Source: Litoditis marina (lineage: Eukaryota; Nematoda; Chromadorea; Rhabditida; Rhabditidae). From it: a stretch of DNA of 64,000 nucleotides. The notes beneath the pieces were generated by a model that did not search any database, was not told where the DNA came from, and saw only the letters and a list, made by a program, of their open reading frames with translations. Shown in pieces: positions 51,063-62,990 of this stretch. The position numbers and the translations under genes are program-made. The first letter of the stretch is position 1; every line of letters begins with the position of its first letter. The stretch lies in assembly GCA_964036275.1 (NCBI GenBank), contig OZ038434.1:6529060-6593059 (forward strand). The letters are read 5' to 3'.

Positions 51063-51785
51063 GAGCTCAGCTGTTGGTAACCTGGTCGTCGAAAGAGGCC
51101 GTGGGAAAATAAATGGTCATCTCAGGCTCAGTATTTTGAGTGGTCACCAACCGCCGCACTTCGCAAATTGAGAATGGTCATCGAAAAAGCTCGCTAGGCG
51201 ATGGTCACCAACCGCCACAGTTAATGACAGATGAAACTTTCTTCACTCATTAGAGATTATAGAGTCAATTAAGAATTAAGAGGAGTTCCTGGATTCAATG
51301 TTAGCAGAATCGAACTACCGCAATTGAACCATAGCTTTCGCATCTTTCCGTTTTCATTTTCGAAGTTCGTATTGGAAGGAATGCAAATAAGGCGTTGCCC
51401 AGGAAAGTATGGAAGTAGGTGAGCTATTCGCTATTCAGATCAACATGCCACCCGAAAATAACACAAAAAGTGATTTTGCTCATATTTAAATGTTTGTTGA
51501 AATCTTTTTAGTCTTGTTCCCACTCGTTACCCACTTTGTTTAAAAAAATGTTTCTGTTTTGTATATAACAGTCGAATTTCGATTATCCTGCCAATAAACG
51601 TGTTATTTTTCTCATGTTTGCAGTAAACTGCTCAGCAATTAACAAGTGCGGCGGTTGGTGACCATAGTACGGCGGTTGGTAATCTTGCAATTACCGAGTG
51701 CGGCGGTTGGTGACCATAGTGCGGCGGTTGGTGACCACCAATTAAGAGAGACAACCAAGGGAAACGGTTACCAACAGCCATAGAC
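51063..51785. mobile_element. TIR element with GGTTGGTGACC arms and long flanking duplication
   Basis: Ends GCTGTTGGTAACC and GGTTACCAACAGC are inverted. Arms carry GGTCACCAACCGCCGCAC on the left and several GCGGCGGTTGGTGACC copies on the right. CCATAAATCAAGG flanks it at 51050-51062 and 51786-51798, a 13-bp direct repeat longer than typical; the true duplication may be 9-11 bp of it. 723 bp, non-coding. Confidence 0.75.
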
Positions 51786-52593
51786 CCATAAATCAAGGTT
51801 CAAGTTTCCACAATCGGAAGGCTCAGTGAACAAATTTCCACTTACTATTCTGTCAGTGTGCATGTTTTATAATCGCTGATATTAACAAATCTGTGGTTTT
51901 ATTCATACACAGCAGAAATTTCAAAATTCGGTACTGAAGAGTTACTCTCTATATTCTATTCGTAATTGAATGATTGATGAAGAGAAATGAGGAAACACCT
52001 CATAGTTTATTCTGTTCTGATTTCACTTGATTATACTCATGGGACTTTCAAACTACGCAAAACAATTTGAATTGCTAGAAGTTAATTTATAAGCTATGAT
52101 GTTTCCTGATTAAAGTTGCGAAAACACTACTTTTATCGGAAGCGAACAGAAAAAAAAATTGCCGGAAGTAATGGAATAGTCACCTAAAATCTGAAATGTC
52201 AGAAAACCACGAGAAATTTCCCAAGAATTCTGATGTGTTTCCCACAGCTACGTGACAATGCAAATGACTCTCAGTTGGTTCGGAGAAGGGGAGAGATGAG
52301 CCACTCAGAGCCACACCTTCGCCTAAATACCTACTTACGGGGATTTATTATCTCCTTAAAAAGTATTTGAACATTATCACATCCAAAAGCTTTCTCTCAA
52401 ATTGCCTGGTGCACTTATTACTTGACAGAAAGTACGGTAAGAATGAAGTGTAAACAGGTTTTGTTTCAGTACAAGAGACTAAATTTATGACATTTATCTC
52501 AAAAGGGGGATTGGAAAGAATGCCCCACATCACAATTGAGAAACAAAAACGTGAGATGTTTCCGGAAGATTCCATCTGTTTCATTCATCTAAG

Positions 52594-52730
52594 ACCTCGG
52601 AATTCGTATGCATGGAACGTCCCGGGCCGGGTTGGGATGATATCCCGGGCTCGATTCGGCCAATTCCCGGCCAATTCAGGCCGGGATAGCATCCCAACCC
52701 GGTCCGGGATGTTTCATGCATACGGCCTCT
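52594..52730. mobile_element. Palindromic MITE, 'CCCGGGCCGGGTTGGGAT' family, copy 1
   Basis: Near-perfect foldback with ends CGTATGCATG...CATGCATACG and GC-rich arms around TCCCGGCC motifs. The second copy is 58802-58922. It abuts the (TTA)n tail of the LINE remnant at 52733. Confidence 0.82.
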
Positions 52731-52732
52731 TT

Positions 52733-52748
52733 AATAATAATAATAAAC
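52733..52748 (-). repeat. (TTA)n tail of the ORF1-only LINE
   Basis: Read on the minus strand, the ORF at 52877-53839 is followed by about 130 nt of non-coding sequence and then TTATTATTATTATT. Short microsatellite tails of this kind mark the 3' ends of several non-LTR retrotransposon clades. Confidence 0.6.
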
Positions 52749-52876
52749 TTTATCAGTATAGTGATGGACAAACAAAGAGTTACGAATTTAAACCATATGA
52801 ACTGATATTTGAGAAAATAAAGAAAAAGAAAAACTAGTACATACGCAAGTTGCTAATTTGTTGATACTACTGAGAC

Positions 52877-53839
52877 TCAGTTAGAAGACAGAGATGGAAG
52901 AGGTACCCAAGATTGATTGATGTTAAACCGGAAACCATAGCGATCAAAGTACACGTCAGATACAATTGGGGCCAGATGAGGGGTCAATTGATAGCAACCA
53001 TGGAAACAGCTGTAACGTTCACGCATGGAAACACCACTCAGGTGCATATTATACAACATGTCAACATTGTCATTTACACATTTCAAAGAAACATCATCGA
53101 GAGCATCATGGAACGGTGGAGGGTCGATTATGGATGGTGAATCACACATAGGAGAAGGATCATCAGATATTTGTGTAACTTCAACAGGGACGGGACTTTG
53201 GATAGCAGGTTGATCATCAAAATGGGTTGAACGAGGAGATATGGAGTTTGGAGATGGAAATGCTGAGACAAGATTGGAAACGACATTTCTAGTTTGTTCA
53301 ACTAACTCCATTTCGTTTGGCAGAATAGGATCGGCAGACGGTGCTGGTGTTGTAGTTTGGTCGGTGACCTCAGCTCGGGCGGCGTCTCGTTTCGATTGTC
53401 TGGCGAGGAATCCGGCCTTCCGCTGTTCCGGAGTCTCGAACTTTCGAACATGAAAAGTTGACATAGAAGCATCAGATTTCATAGCAGTAGATAGATCTAT
53501 TAGACGAGGAAACGGAATACCATCTTTGATAGATACTTTGAGTGGACGAGGTAAACCATCTTGACGAGGTTTACCCAAACGGTGAAGAATGGAAATATTA
53601 GATGGAGAGACGGATACCAAATTGAAAACTGCATTCACCTTTTTCTTTGTTGAAGAATCCTCTGGTAGACCATAAATAGTGAGACAGCGACGATCATTGA
53701 AGTGGTGGAGTTGGGATTGAATAATAGTGGGTAGAGATTGGGTCAGAGAGTCGAGTTTGTCGTTGAGTGTTTTGATTTCACTCAAAAGGGTGGAAAAATG
53801 GGTTCGAAGTGGTACCATTTTTGGACGAGGCGATGGCAT
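52877..53839 (-). CDS. LINE ORF1-like protein (coiled coil + RRM-like), no ORF2
   Basis: Uninterrupted 320-aa frame from ATG 53839, without introns. Residues about 12-45 look coiled-coil (LLSEIKTLNDKLDSLTQSL). A segment follows with the layout of the RRM-like core of non-LTR ORF1 proteins (RRCLTIYGLPED, then ISILHRLGKP and RPLKVSIKD). The C-terminal half is Pro/Ser-rich and disordered-looking. ORF1 proteins coat the retrotransposon RNA. No endonuclease or reverse transcriptase frame lies downstream before the (TTA)n tail, so this is an ORF1-only, HAL1-like derivative or a deleted element. The frame being intact over 320 codons is notable. Alternative: a domesticated host gene. Confidence 0.7.
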   Translation of the reverse strand: MPSPRPKMVPLRTHFSTLLSEIKTLNDKLDSLTQSLPTIIQSQLHHFNDRRCLTIYGLPEDSSTKKKVNAVFNLVSVSPSNISILHRLGKPRQDGLPRPLKVSIKDGIPFPRLIDLSTAMKSDASMSTFHVRKFETPEQRKAGFLARQSKRDAARAEVTDQTTTPAPSADPILPNEMELVEQTRNVVSNLVSAFPSPNSISPRSTHFDDQPAIQSPVPVEVTQISDDPSPMCDSPSIIDPPPFHDALDDVSLKCVNDNVDMLYNMHLSGVSMRERYSCFHGCYQLTPHLAPIVSDVYFDRYGFRFNINQSWVPLPSLSSN

Positions 53840-53849
53840 AGTAATCAAT

Positions 53850-55620
53850 CGAGAGGGGTCACCTCACACGACCGACACAAATGGTGGAATGACACAAATG
53901 GTGGAAAGCCTCTGATGTATCGCAACTGGTATCCCAATCTGCGTTTCCTGTGCATACGCTATCTCGTCGCTTTTATACCCAACCAGTCTCGAGAAACAGT
54001 TGGCAAAGTGAGAGACGCAGCAATTGATGCGGCATATGCCGGAAAAAAACACGTTATTGAACAAATGTCTGAGAGCCTGAGAGTTCGGAACTTATATTTG
54101 AATACGGGAAAATGTGTCTATCTCTATTCTCATTAAGTTTTATAAATACTTCAGTCATCATAAACCAAATTAAATGACATGGTAAAACAGTTGACAGTTT
54201 CCATGTACAAGTATAGGCTACTAAGCGAACAACAGTAGCGTTTTATCTGCTTTCAAGTCGTTAGGGATACGCACATGTAAATGGCGCTGGCATTATCCAT
54301 GGATTGGACACTTACACAAGGCTTTCGCCATGACGCATTATCAGGTTGTCGTAGGTTGTTACGTAGATAGTCAAAATACAACTTATATACGCACTTTACA
54401 ACGAATCAAAATCTGACAGAGAACAACAGTCATAGTTTGTATAGCTTATAAATAACATCTTGAACAGTGCTACCGTCGAATGATGAGTTTTCACCAGGTT
54501 ATATTATGCGAATTCAAATTAAATAGTCGTGAAAAAGATAAAAAAGCGAAAAAGTGTTTCACACGTTTGCCGTTCTCACACTTGAAAAACTAGTTTAGAT
54601 GTATTTTTCAAAATGCAGAGGAAAAAATAGTTGGAAGTTTGTGGCGCAAAACACAATTTGTTCAACTCTTTTCATGCATAATCTACGGGTTTAATAAAGT
54701 TTGTGGGAGGTGGGCGAGTGGACCATAGAAGTGAACGGCTACTGGAAATGAAAAAAAGCCTGGCCTCGTCTGAGATGTTATTATAAACTATCGGTTAAAC
54801 ATTCTCCGTTCGAAATCACCATGGAATGGAAACGTGAACAAAATAGATTACAAACCTCACCGTGGGAACATTTGATTGTTTTTTAATTTGCGAAATAACC
54901 AACTAAGTGGTAGTCAAAGGAAGTGCAATATGTCAAGCTTTGAACTTTAATTTTCAGTTAATCTACTCAAGTTGTCACCGGAAGCGGAAGCTAATGTTTC
55001 GTTCTTCAATTGACGAAAATTCTTATTATTGGATAGCTATCAGTTTTCACACGTTGTGAGAGTGTTCCCTAATTCTATCATTGCATGCATGCATTTCGAA
55101 CGAACAACAAATAATTTTTTTTCTATATATAACTTAATTATAGATGAATAACTTGAAATATCTCCTCAGATAATTTCCAACCGGCCAGCCTCACGTGAAG
55201 CGGGTAGGTCAGGGAGACGCAAAATGTCGATGACTGTCTGCGTCTCATTGACCTCCATGCTTTCTCGCTTTTGTAGCTGAGGATCGGCGCAAATATTTCT
55301 GAGTCTGGTGTAGGATATGATAGGGAGAATGGGGGGATTGGAGTTACTCTGCTCATCTCCCCTTAGCTGTAATCCTTCCTAGCAACCCGCTCTCGAGCCA
55401 TACACGCAATTCCTCTGACCATGTACTTCAGTTGATAATTCGAAGAAAAACGACATTCAAGGAAGTTCCGATACAAAAAAATCTTGTCTCCCAGGCATTT
55501 TCTCTCTCAGGAGAACTTCCCTTCCAAACATTTATCCGTAACATCAAGGCCAAGTTGCAGTTTGGTTTGGCTACAAAACAGTTTCAGACTTTCGATGAAC
55601 CAAATACATCTGAATCCAGA
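53850..55620. other. Gene-free stretch upstream of the LINE remnant
   Basis: The part next to 53850 is probably the LINE 5' region. The plus-strand frame at 53738-54136 is largely antisense to it. The rest is AT-rich with no coding or repeat signal that I can support. Confidence 0.45.
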
Positions 55621-55624
55621 GTTC

Positions 55625-55790
55625 GTATGCTAGAAGATCCCGGCACCTTCATCCCATCCTGCGTCTCCTCAAACATACGCTGTTTCTCTGCTCTCACATC
55701 CCGCCGGGATGTAAGAGACAAGAAATAGTGAGGCAGAGCGAGAGACGCAGGATGGGATAAAGATGCCGGGATCTTCTAGCATACGTACTC
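55625..55790. mobile_element. MITE of the GTATGCTAGAAGATCCCGGCA family, copy 1
   Basis: Ends GTATGCTAGAAGATCCCGGC / GCCGGGATCTTCTAGCATAC are inverted, followed inward by CATCCCATCCTGCGTCTC on one side and its inverse on the other. It is about 165 bp long. Flanking bases suggest a TA-containing target but no firm duplication. Related copies are at 57326-57586 and 57980-58140. Confidence 0.85.
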
Positions 55791-55799
55791 AGGTATGCA

Positions 55800-57200
55800 G
55801 GTCAACGAGGAGGACCCAGAAACTAGGCGATTGATCTTGATCGAACCGTCAAATACATAGTAGAACGAGACTAATTGAAATAAAAACAAAGATCAGCTTT
55901 GCTTCCGCGTACACATGACATCATTGTAGATCTATGAGTTGTAAGTCGCATAAAGCTATCCACATCATGAAGATTACATTTGTTAGAACAACACAACAGC
56001 GACTTATTTCACTTTCCTGAATCTGTGTTTCTTTTTTGAGAAAAATATTGGAATTGAAATGGAAAGTGCTAAAATCCAACATACACTTTCATCAAATTAC
56101 ATTTGAAGTAAGTTATGTGAGTCATCATGATGGTTAACTTTCTCAATCAGGGATAGGGGATAGTGCTTCTAATGAATCGTTTCTTGAAAAAAGAATAGAA
56201 AACACATAGAGAGGATTATGAGTGCATTTCCCTTTCATGTTAGTCTAATTCGATAATAAATGTCTGTGTTGAGTGTACCTCATCATATTACGGATAACTG
56301 GACAAATTGCCAGGAAGGCGGAGTCCAACTGAAGGCATTTGGGGGAAGAAGCAGTTATTCGCCAAACCACTTGCTTTTCCGAGAATCTAACGAGGCGTTT
56401 GCTGCAATGAGATAATGTTACTGGTCTCTCTACTGCAAAATATACTAGTAGTTAGTGGAATATGCATAAGCAATAATGAGAAGAATGAATGAGATATTTA
56501 TGAGTTGTAGACCGTTACCTGGGCATTTAGGTAATTGAACTTTTGCGAATGAGAATACACACGTAATAAAGTATTATTTCACGTTCGTTCTCAATTTTTA
56601 AAACGGAGGGTTAAACGTTTTCTACATGACTCTATTAACAGATGTTGGTCTTGTCAAAACATAATGATTGAAATTCAAACGACCACTGTTGAATTATCTT
56701 CTTCGCAAGGTAATAAAAATGTGTAGGAAAAATAGCATTGTGTGGTTATCAGTCATAACTAGTGTTATTTATGTTTAAAGCAATTGAAATGTCCAAAATC
56801 TTTACCACACGATAAAACACTCCAGTTATAATCACTCAGAAACTTCTCACCCGATGTTTTTAGTTTTTTGGACTGGTACTATAAAGTTTTAGAAAATGTA
56901 GCAAAATTCACTGTTTGGGATTAAAGCGGAACAAGACCGCCAAATGTTGGGATCTCGTGTAATCTGCAAAAACTGAATAACGGAACCCTCAATATAAGAT
57001 TAGCTAAACATGTTAGAAATGCATGTAAAAACAAGCAGATAAACATGTTCAGTGCTTCCTCGAAGGATTTACTCTACAATCTAACTGAAATCGGAGAATG
57101 TTTTACAACTGTGATAACCAATCTTGATCAGCACAGAACAGGCGAAAGAGTACTGTATATCTCAATTTTCGCTGTGTACGGACACTTGTCTTCGACTTGA
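55800..57200. other. Gene-free AT-rich stretch
   Basis: No coding exon, RNA gene or repeat I can support. It separates two copies of the GTATGCTAGAA MITE family. Confidence 0.45.
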
Positions 57201-57217
57201 AAACTTTTCAATTATGT

Positions 57218-57290
57218 ACTCTCGTGGCGCAGTGGTAAGCGCACTGCTACGAATCTTCTGCTCGCAGGTTCGATTCCTTCGAAATTCGAA
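57218..57290 (+). repeat. tRNA-like sequence (pol III A and B boxes), likely SINE head or tRNA pseudogene
   Basis: TGGCGCAGTGG (57225-57235) matches the A-box consensus and GGTTCGATTCC (57267-57277) is a perfect B box. The D stem GCGC/GCGC pairs and the T arm nearly pairs, but the acceptor arms do not pair and no good anticodon stem forms. It is therefore not called as a functional tRNA. Confidence 0.7.
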
Positions 57291-57325
57291 AATTTGTAAA
57301 TTTAGCACTCCCTCTACGCCATGTT

Positions 57326-57586
57326 GCTGAATACGTATGCTGGAACACCCCGACATTTTTATCCTAACTCTCTCGCTCTGTCTTTCGCGAGACAGGTATC
57401 CCGGCAGTATGTAAGAGCAGTCAAGTATGTTGCATGAGACGCAGGTTGATATCACTAGGTAGGGATGTACGTGAATACGGCCTCTGCTCTCAAATCCCAC
57501 CGGATACACTTCTCGCGAAACAGTGCTTAAAACGAGAGACACAGAATGAGATACGGGTGCGTAGGTATTTTAGCATACGTACTCGA
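57326..57586. mobile_element. Diverged MITE of the GTATGCTAGAA family, copy 2
   Basis: Left end TACGTATGCTGGAACA and right end TTTAGCATACGTA are recognisable, with GAGACGCAGG and CGAGAGACACAGAATGAG inside; the rest is eroded. It lies directly behind the tRNA-like sequence. Confidence 0.65.
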
Positions 57587-57979
57587 AAGTTCACCTTGAA
57601 TACAGCCTATAGGATTCAGGCAGTGCTCGATACCTATGTCTACCACCATGTGGACTGCTCTGTCACCGAGACTGCTACCAAAATGATGAGTTATACCACA
57701 ATAATCCACAATCCATTCACTTATGTAGGGACTGTCATAACCGAACCGATATAACATCTATTTGATGCGCAAATAAAAATCGACTTATCAAAATTTGGAA
57801 GACGCGTTGCCTAACCAGAACTACTTAGGTTACGCTTCTAAGCAGACGAGACAAAAATATGCGGCTTATTTAGTAGCGCATCAGATATACAGTAGACTCT
57901 GACATTTTTCCTGGCTTAATCTACCTGGTACACGCGTCGATAATCTAGAATTGCAAACGGTTTATGCTATTTATGACAG

Positions 57980-58140
57980 AATACGTATGCTAGAAAATCC
58001 CGGCACCTCATCCCGCCCTGCGTCTCTCACATTGCGCACTGTTTCACGACAAATTTCCGGAGGGATGTTAGGAGAGTGAAACACACATTGTTGGAGGTTG
58101 GGATAGTATGCCGTGATGTTGGTGAAAAAGGCCTCAGTAT
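57980..58140. mobile_element. MITE of the GTATGCTAGAA family, copy 3 (right end eroded)
   Basis: Left end TACGTATGCTAGAAAATCCC then CGTCTCTCAC is clear. The right end is reduced to GGGATAGTATGCCGTGATG. Confidence 0.65.
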
Positions 58141-58164
58141 AACGTTTAACAGGTCAAGTACACG

Positions 58165-58345
58165 TCTTAGACCAGGCGGCGTGCCAATCCCTCAAAAAAA
58201 ACTCATGAGATGCCCCATGAGCAATATCTCACGAGCTTCTGATGAGATTCCATTGATTGGTATAGTACAAAATTGGAAGCTCACGAGTAGCTCATGAGGT
58301 ACACCATGAAAAACTCATATGATCTTCAGATGAGGTTGGAGGGAC
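58165..58345. mobile_element. MITE of the GGCGGCGTAGCAA / CTCATGAG family, copy 1
   Basis: Begins CCAGGCGGCGTGCCAATCCC and holds reiterated CTCATGAG-type palindromes, ending GAGGTTGGAGGGACGAG. It aligns over its length with 59890-60062, which has better preserved ends. Confidence 0.7.
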
Positions 58346-58801
58346 GAGTTGGGTACGGGATCGAACTCGAAACACGTTGTGAACCTCTGTTTTCACCGTT
58401 TCACTGTTTGAAAGAATGTGAGATTAAAGAGTGTTCGAAAGAGTGTGAAGTAATGCGAAATTGAAAGGACTACTTGTGAGATCCATCCTATTATTATCTG
58501 CAACAGTTTTCTCCGTACTAGACCTGAAGATAGGGTTGTTCAACTGAATATTACGCTCTCCTCGCTCACTTGGAGAAATCGTGGTGATGGTTGGAGTAAA
58601 CTTAAATGCTGCTACAATTATGAACATTAGTTTATAAACACTTTGTCATTGGCTGAATATTTCTTCTCCTTGTTTGAACTAAGAACTCGTTTGTTACTGT
58701 TCCAGTAACTGTTGGGAAATTTGTTAAAGAAGCCATGTATCTCTAATTTTTAGTTTTGAGTAGGTATATATTAGAGGGTAACCCCGCTGCCTATTTTATC
58801 C

Positions 58802-58922
58802 AGAGGCCGTATGCATGAAACATCCCGAGCCGGGTTGGGATGCCATCCCGAGCTATTTCCCGGCCAATTCAGGTCGGGATAGCATCCCAACCCGGCCCGG
58901 GATGTTTCATGCAAACGGCCTC
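58802..58922. mobile_element. Palindromic MITE, 'CCCGGGCCGGGTTGGGAT' family, copy 2
   Basis: Ends GAGGCCGTATGCATGAAACA and its inverse with one substitution; near-perfect foldback of about 120 bp around GGCCAATTCAGGTCGGG. It differs from 52594-52730 mainly by an internal deletion. Confidence 0.85.
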
Positions 58923-59469
58923 AGGAGGGGTGAAATTACAACTGGCGTAGCAGTCATTTGTTTGACAGTCTGGTTATTCGGAAAAAACTTCGGTATTGAA
59001 ATCGCAGCATACATGGTAGGTATTGTGCAGTTAAATATTTATGATCGATTAAATGTAAAGCGTTTGACTATTTTTTTATCAATAACCTCGAAAAACTGAA
59101 AACAGTACTTTTCATCTTGTGTCATCCTCTTCCGTTGGAATTCCGACCATCCCACCGTCGTCGATTCATCCGGGAGATAATCCTCTTTTCCTCATTTCTT
59201 TTTTTCTTTTCTCAACAGATTCACTTTATTCCAGCAACTAAATAATTGTCGTTGAGAAACAATAATTTAGTGTAAATGCAACCTAACTGGAATGCAAATC
59301 GACCTTTTACCCGTTTCCACACAACAAACCTCTGTTTTTCAAACCTTTGTGTTCTTCGACTGACTAGACGCGATTTCATGAAGTGCAGAACATGCTCGGA
59401 GCGCAGAGCAATGAAGAAGATAATCTAACCATACTTCTGAGATCCGAGGGACCGCTAGACTAGAAATGT

Positions 59470-59592
59470 TGGATGGTCACGTAAAGTTAGCATTCTAAAG
59501 AAGCATCGTGCACTTTTCTGGCTACTGTCATTAACCGTTCATGATTCCTGCTGTGTTTCACGTGACTGCATGCAATTACCTAGCAGTATACC
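59470..59592 (+). repeat. Short TIR repeat with CACGTGAC-type ends, copy 2
   Basis: Aligns with 6961-7090 from GTCACGTAAAGTT to TTTCACGTGACTG and on through GCAGTATACCG. Diverged but collinear. Confidence 0.55.
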
Positions 59593-59889
59593 GCGTCAAA
59601 AGTGTTGGGAGAAATTTCCGGGTTCAAGCGTGCACATGTGTCTGGCCCAGTATACGCACATTCCATGTTCCGAAAATTTCAGAACAAACAAATATCCGAC
59701 ACTTCTGGAGATTATGGTACTGAGATCAAATTGAGTTTACTATTTTTCACTAGTTTCTCTCCATGGACGGCTTCTGTGGTGATCTCAACGAGTGGTACAA
59801 GAGAAATGACCATTCCTGCGCTCAGATTTCGTCTCATCTCGGTTTCATTTCGGACTGTATTCAGATCATTCGGCACACCTCGTATCTAG

Positions 59890-60062
59890 ACCGGGCGCGG
59901 TAGCAATCCCTCAAAAACCTCATGAGATACGTCATGAGCAATATCTCACGAACTTCTCATGAGATTCTATTGATTACTTGGAAGTTCACGAGAAGCTCAT
60001 AAAATGTTCATGCGATTCTAATATGAGTTTCTCGTGAGGTTGGATGGTTTGCTACGCCGCCG
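59890..60062. mobile_element. MITE of the GGCGGCGTAGCAA / CTCATGAG family, copy 2
   Basis: Left end CCGGGCGCGGTAGCAATCCC and right end GTTTGCTACGCCGCCGG are inverted; the interior carries repeated CTCATGAG and CTCACGAG palindromes. Confidence 0.78.
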
Positions 60063-60069
60063 GATGTAA

Positions 60070-62990
60070 CAGCAAAAAATAGTCAACCGACGAAGATAGA
60101 CCATTCTGGAACAGTTCCAACTATTTTACGGTCCTTTCCGAATGGCGATATTTCACTAGCGTCGTCGGTCTTTCCCCGTTCAGTGAATGTTTGATTAGCT
60201 GTGCTGTTTAATTGCTCCAAGCAATGTTTTCGTTGATTTGGATGAATAATAACATATTTGTTTCAAATAGTATGAACATTCCGTGAAATCGCAAATCTGC
60301 GACCGTATTATAGTTTGTCAAACATCGAAAACTCAGAGTTTTAAACTGAGTTTTAAACACTTTTTGACACACCGGTTGCATTTGAAACCTAATTTTTTTC
60401 TGTTTTTGTATTATTTTGGTCAGACTCCTTGGCACACAGAAACAACAAACACACCATAACATTCAACACAATTTCCAGAACAGTCTCAAAGAATTTCCTA
60501 CATTGGTCAACGATCGCCCAAGACAGAGAGACATGGAAGAAGAGTGAGGTCCACAGAAGAGCAACCGCCCTCCGAGGAACGGGACAACTGAGTAACTAAG
60601 TAAGTAAGTACCCATCTTCGAACATTGAGTATGAAACCAAAATTTCTGAGGAATACACCGATTGGTAATTTTAACCTTACTCGTACCGAGGCACGTTGGA
60701 GTTGAAGGAGTATTTCATAACCCTGTCGATTCTTCAAGGACTATCCAGAAACCAACATTCATAATTCGACAGTTAGACCGTTTGTAACCAACAAAACCTT
60801 TTTTCAAACAGACGAAAACCAGATACATACATTCTGTTATTATGTGAAAAAACCATAGAACTCTTATTCGATACTTTGCCAATTGTCGGAATTTGTCGGA
60901 ATTGAAGCGAGTTAGAGACAATTATTAATCGTACTCGTTTTTATTCATCGTACATTTTTTTAAACTGATCGAATCACACACAGGTACTTGAAGAGTTATA
61001 ATCGGACGTAGATCGGAAAAGGATGAACTTGTCGTGAGAACCATGGTATAGGTTTCGTTCTGGGCAAGGAAGGCGGAAACTGTACATGTTTATATCGATG
61101 GGTTTGTAGTTTGATCCCACTGCATTTCAGTAAGAATGTGAGACTTTAGTTATGTGTGAACATCAAACTACAACACTAATTCGTTTACCCACTGTATAAT
61201 TATTTTGCTCAGTAGCTGTAACACTCCTTTACAACCTCGTAGCAGTCTCACTTGCTAACACAGCACAATGTTTGAATCAAGACAGAAACAAAAACAATTT
61301 ACAAACACAGTCAAAGAATATAGTACTGGTTTTTCCGAGATCCTAGCGCTATCTCTCAATCCTGTATGATGTCAAAACCAGTGGAACTGTTGAAATGATG
61401 TTTCCTCTAACGTTAAAATTTTGCATACTGTTTGTACCCTCATTAAACCACAGTTGCAGGGGGCGATGTTCAAAAAAAAACACGTTTCCTGCGAAACTGA
61501 GTAGTAGGCAAAAACTACACTATTAGTTGTGAGAAGAAACTGTAAGTTGTCGTATAGTGCAGAGCTTCTCATTAGTCAGTGTACCCTCCTGTCCGAATTG
61601 TAACAACCTGAAATATGGGCGATTCCGTCAGTTGTCCGGTATTTTTTCGTCACACATTGTCTTGTACAAGAAGGAGACGATGCTGTATGTAATTTTTAAA
61701 AAGTTAAATTGTAGACAGTGAAGTCTGAAGACGGGAGGGGCATGTTTGTCTTCTGTGCTGTGTTTGTAGTTTGTCGCTGTAGTTTGATCACGGTGCCTTT
61801 TTGTCGTCATTTCCATTCTCCGGCGTGAATGGAGGTCAAACTACAAATCTGCTTTTGACGCTAACTCCCCCCACAAATTATAATGTGATAAGTTTGTTTG
61901 ATTTTCCGGCAAGTGATATGTGCTCGTTTTTCATTACACTCCGTGTGCAGGTCAGAGCCAGGATCCCACTGTTGACCGCTTTCAAAACACACTAAAATCC
62001 CGGCTTTCGAAAGGACGAACTCTTTTTAACCGCGTTTTTTTGTTAATAACGGTAATTTTAGATAACGAGTTCCTGGTTAACCGGTTCGGAACCGATGGAA
62101 CCAAGTCGCGTAATTCTCGTAGAAGGAGTTGTCAAAAATGGTTACTAGACAAATGGTTAGCTGGTAAATCGGAACGTGAAACCCGGTTAATCTTCAATAT
62201 ACGTTCACATAAAAAGTGAACAATAGAAAAAGGGAGTTGGAATAAGGTACTAAGAAACGCAGACCCACGCTATCATTGTACTCCGTTCTTCTGTGTTCGT
62301 AGTTTAATGTATTTCGTTTGTAGTCGCGATCTATTGTAGGCGTAAATCGGAGATTCTGCTGTGTTCGTGGATCAAACTACAACTTGATATTGGTCACCCC
62401 AGATAGCTCCGCCTCTTCGCAAAATTTGACTATGTGCACGTATAGAAACAAACAAACATCCATAAACAAACAGCTCTCGCTTTGCTTTCTACATCAATGA
62501 CATTGGAGAACAGATAAGGTGGTCCCGTGCAGAGAATGTTTCGAACTTTCCAAAGATTTTGGTAGTTATGGAAGTATGTTTGACGGCTACTAACAATTTC
62601 AGACTATTTCGAGTGATGTTTATTTTGAAAGTAATGAATCCAAACCCTTGCAAGTGAAGAGCATGTGCGTGGGAAGCACTATAAACTATCTCTGGACTCA
62701 TGATTCTGTGCCTACATGTTGTTTGTAGCCATCAGTCGAACAGAACAGCCAACCAAAAACAAAAGTGTTTTTCAACTGACACTGGCCGATCACTATCAAT
62801 GATGCCTGTAAAAATGAAGTATTGAAGATTATTAATTAAAAATAAAAACAAGTATCTGAGCTTTGATGCTAGAATTAGCTGAACTCGAACGTATGACAGT
62901 TCAAAATACAACGAGTACTTCTACAACGAGTATTTCTTAATTTTCTGTAAAGAGCTGAGCAATGAATATCAGAGTCTCAGATCTATCATT
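60070..62990. other. Gene-free stretch with clustered ATCAAACTACAA motifs
   Basis: No conserved coding exon. Exact ATCAAACTACAA (either strand) at 61104, 61162 and 62371, with near matches at 61760 and 61840, suggests several eroded copies of the SINE-like family. A 99-codon plus-strand frame at 61920-62219 has no recognisable content. Confidence 0.5.

Noticed and set aside
53738..54136. 132-codon plus-strand ORF
   Set aside because: Largely antisense to the start of the LINE ORF1 and its 5' region, with no recognisable content.
57218..57290. Functional tRNA gene
   Set aside because: A and B boxes are good, but acceptor and anticodon stems do not pair, so it was listed as a tRNA-like repeat.
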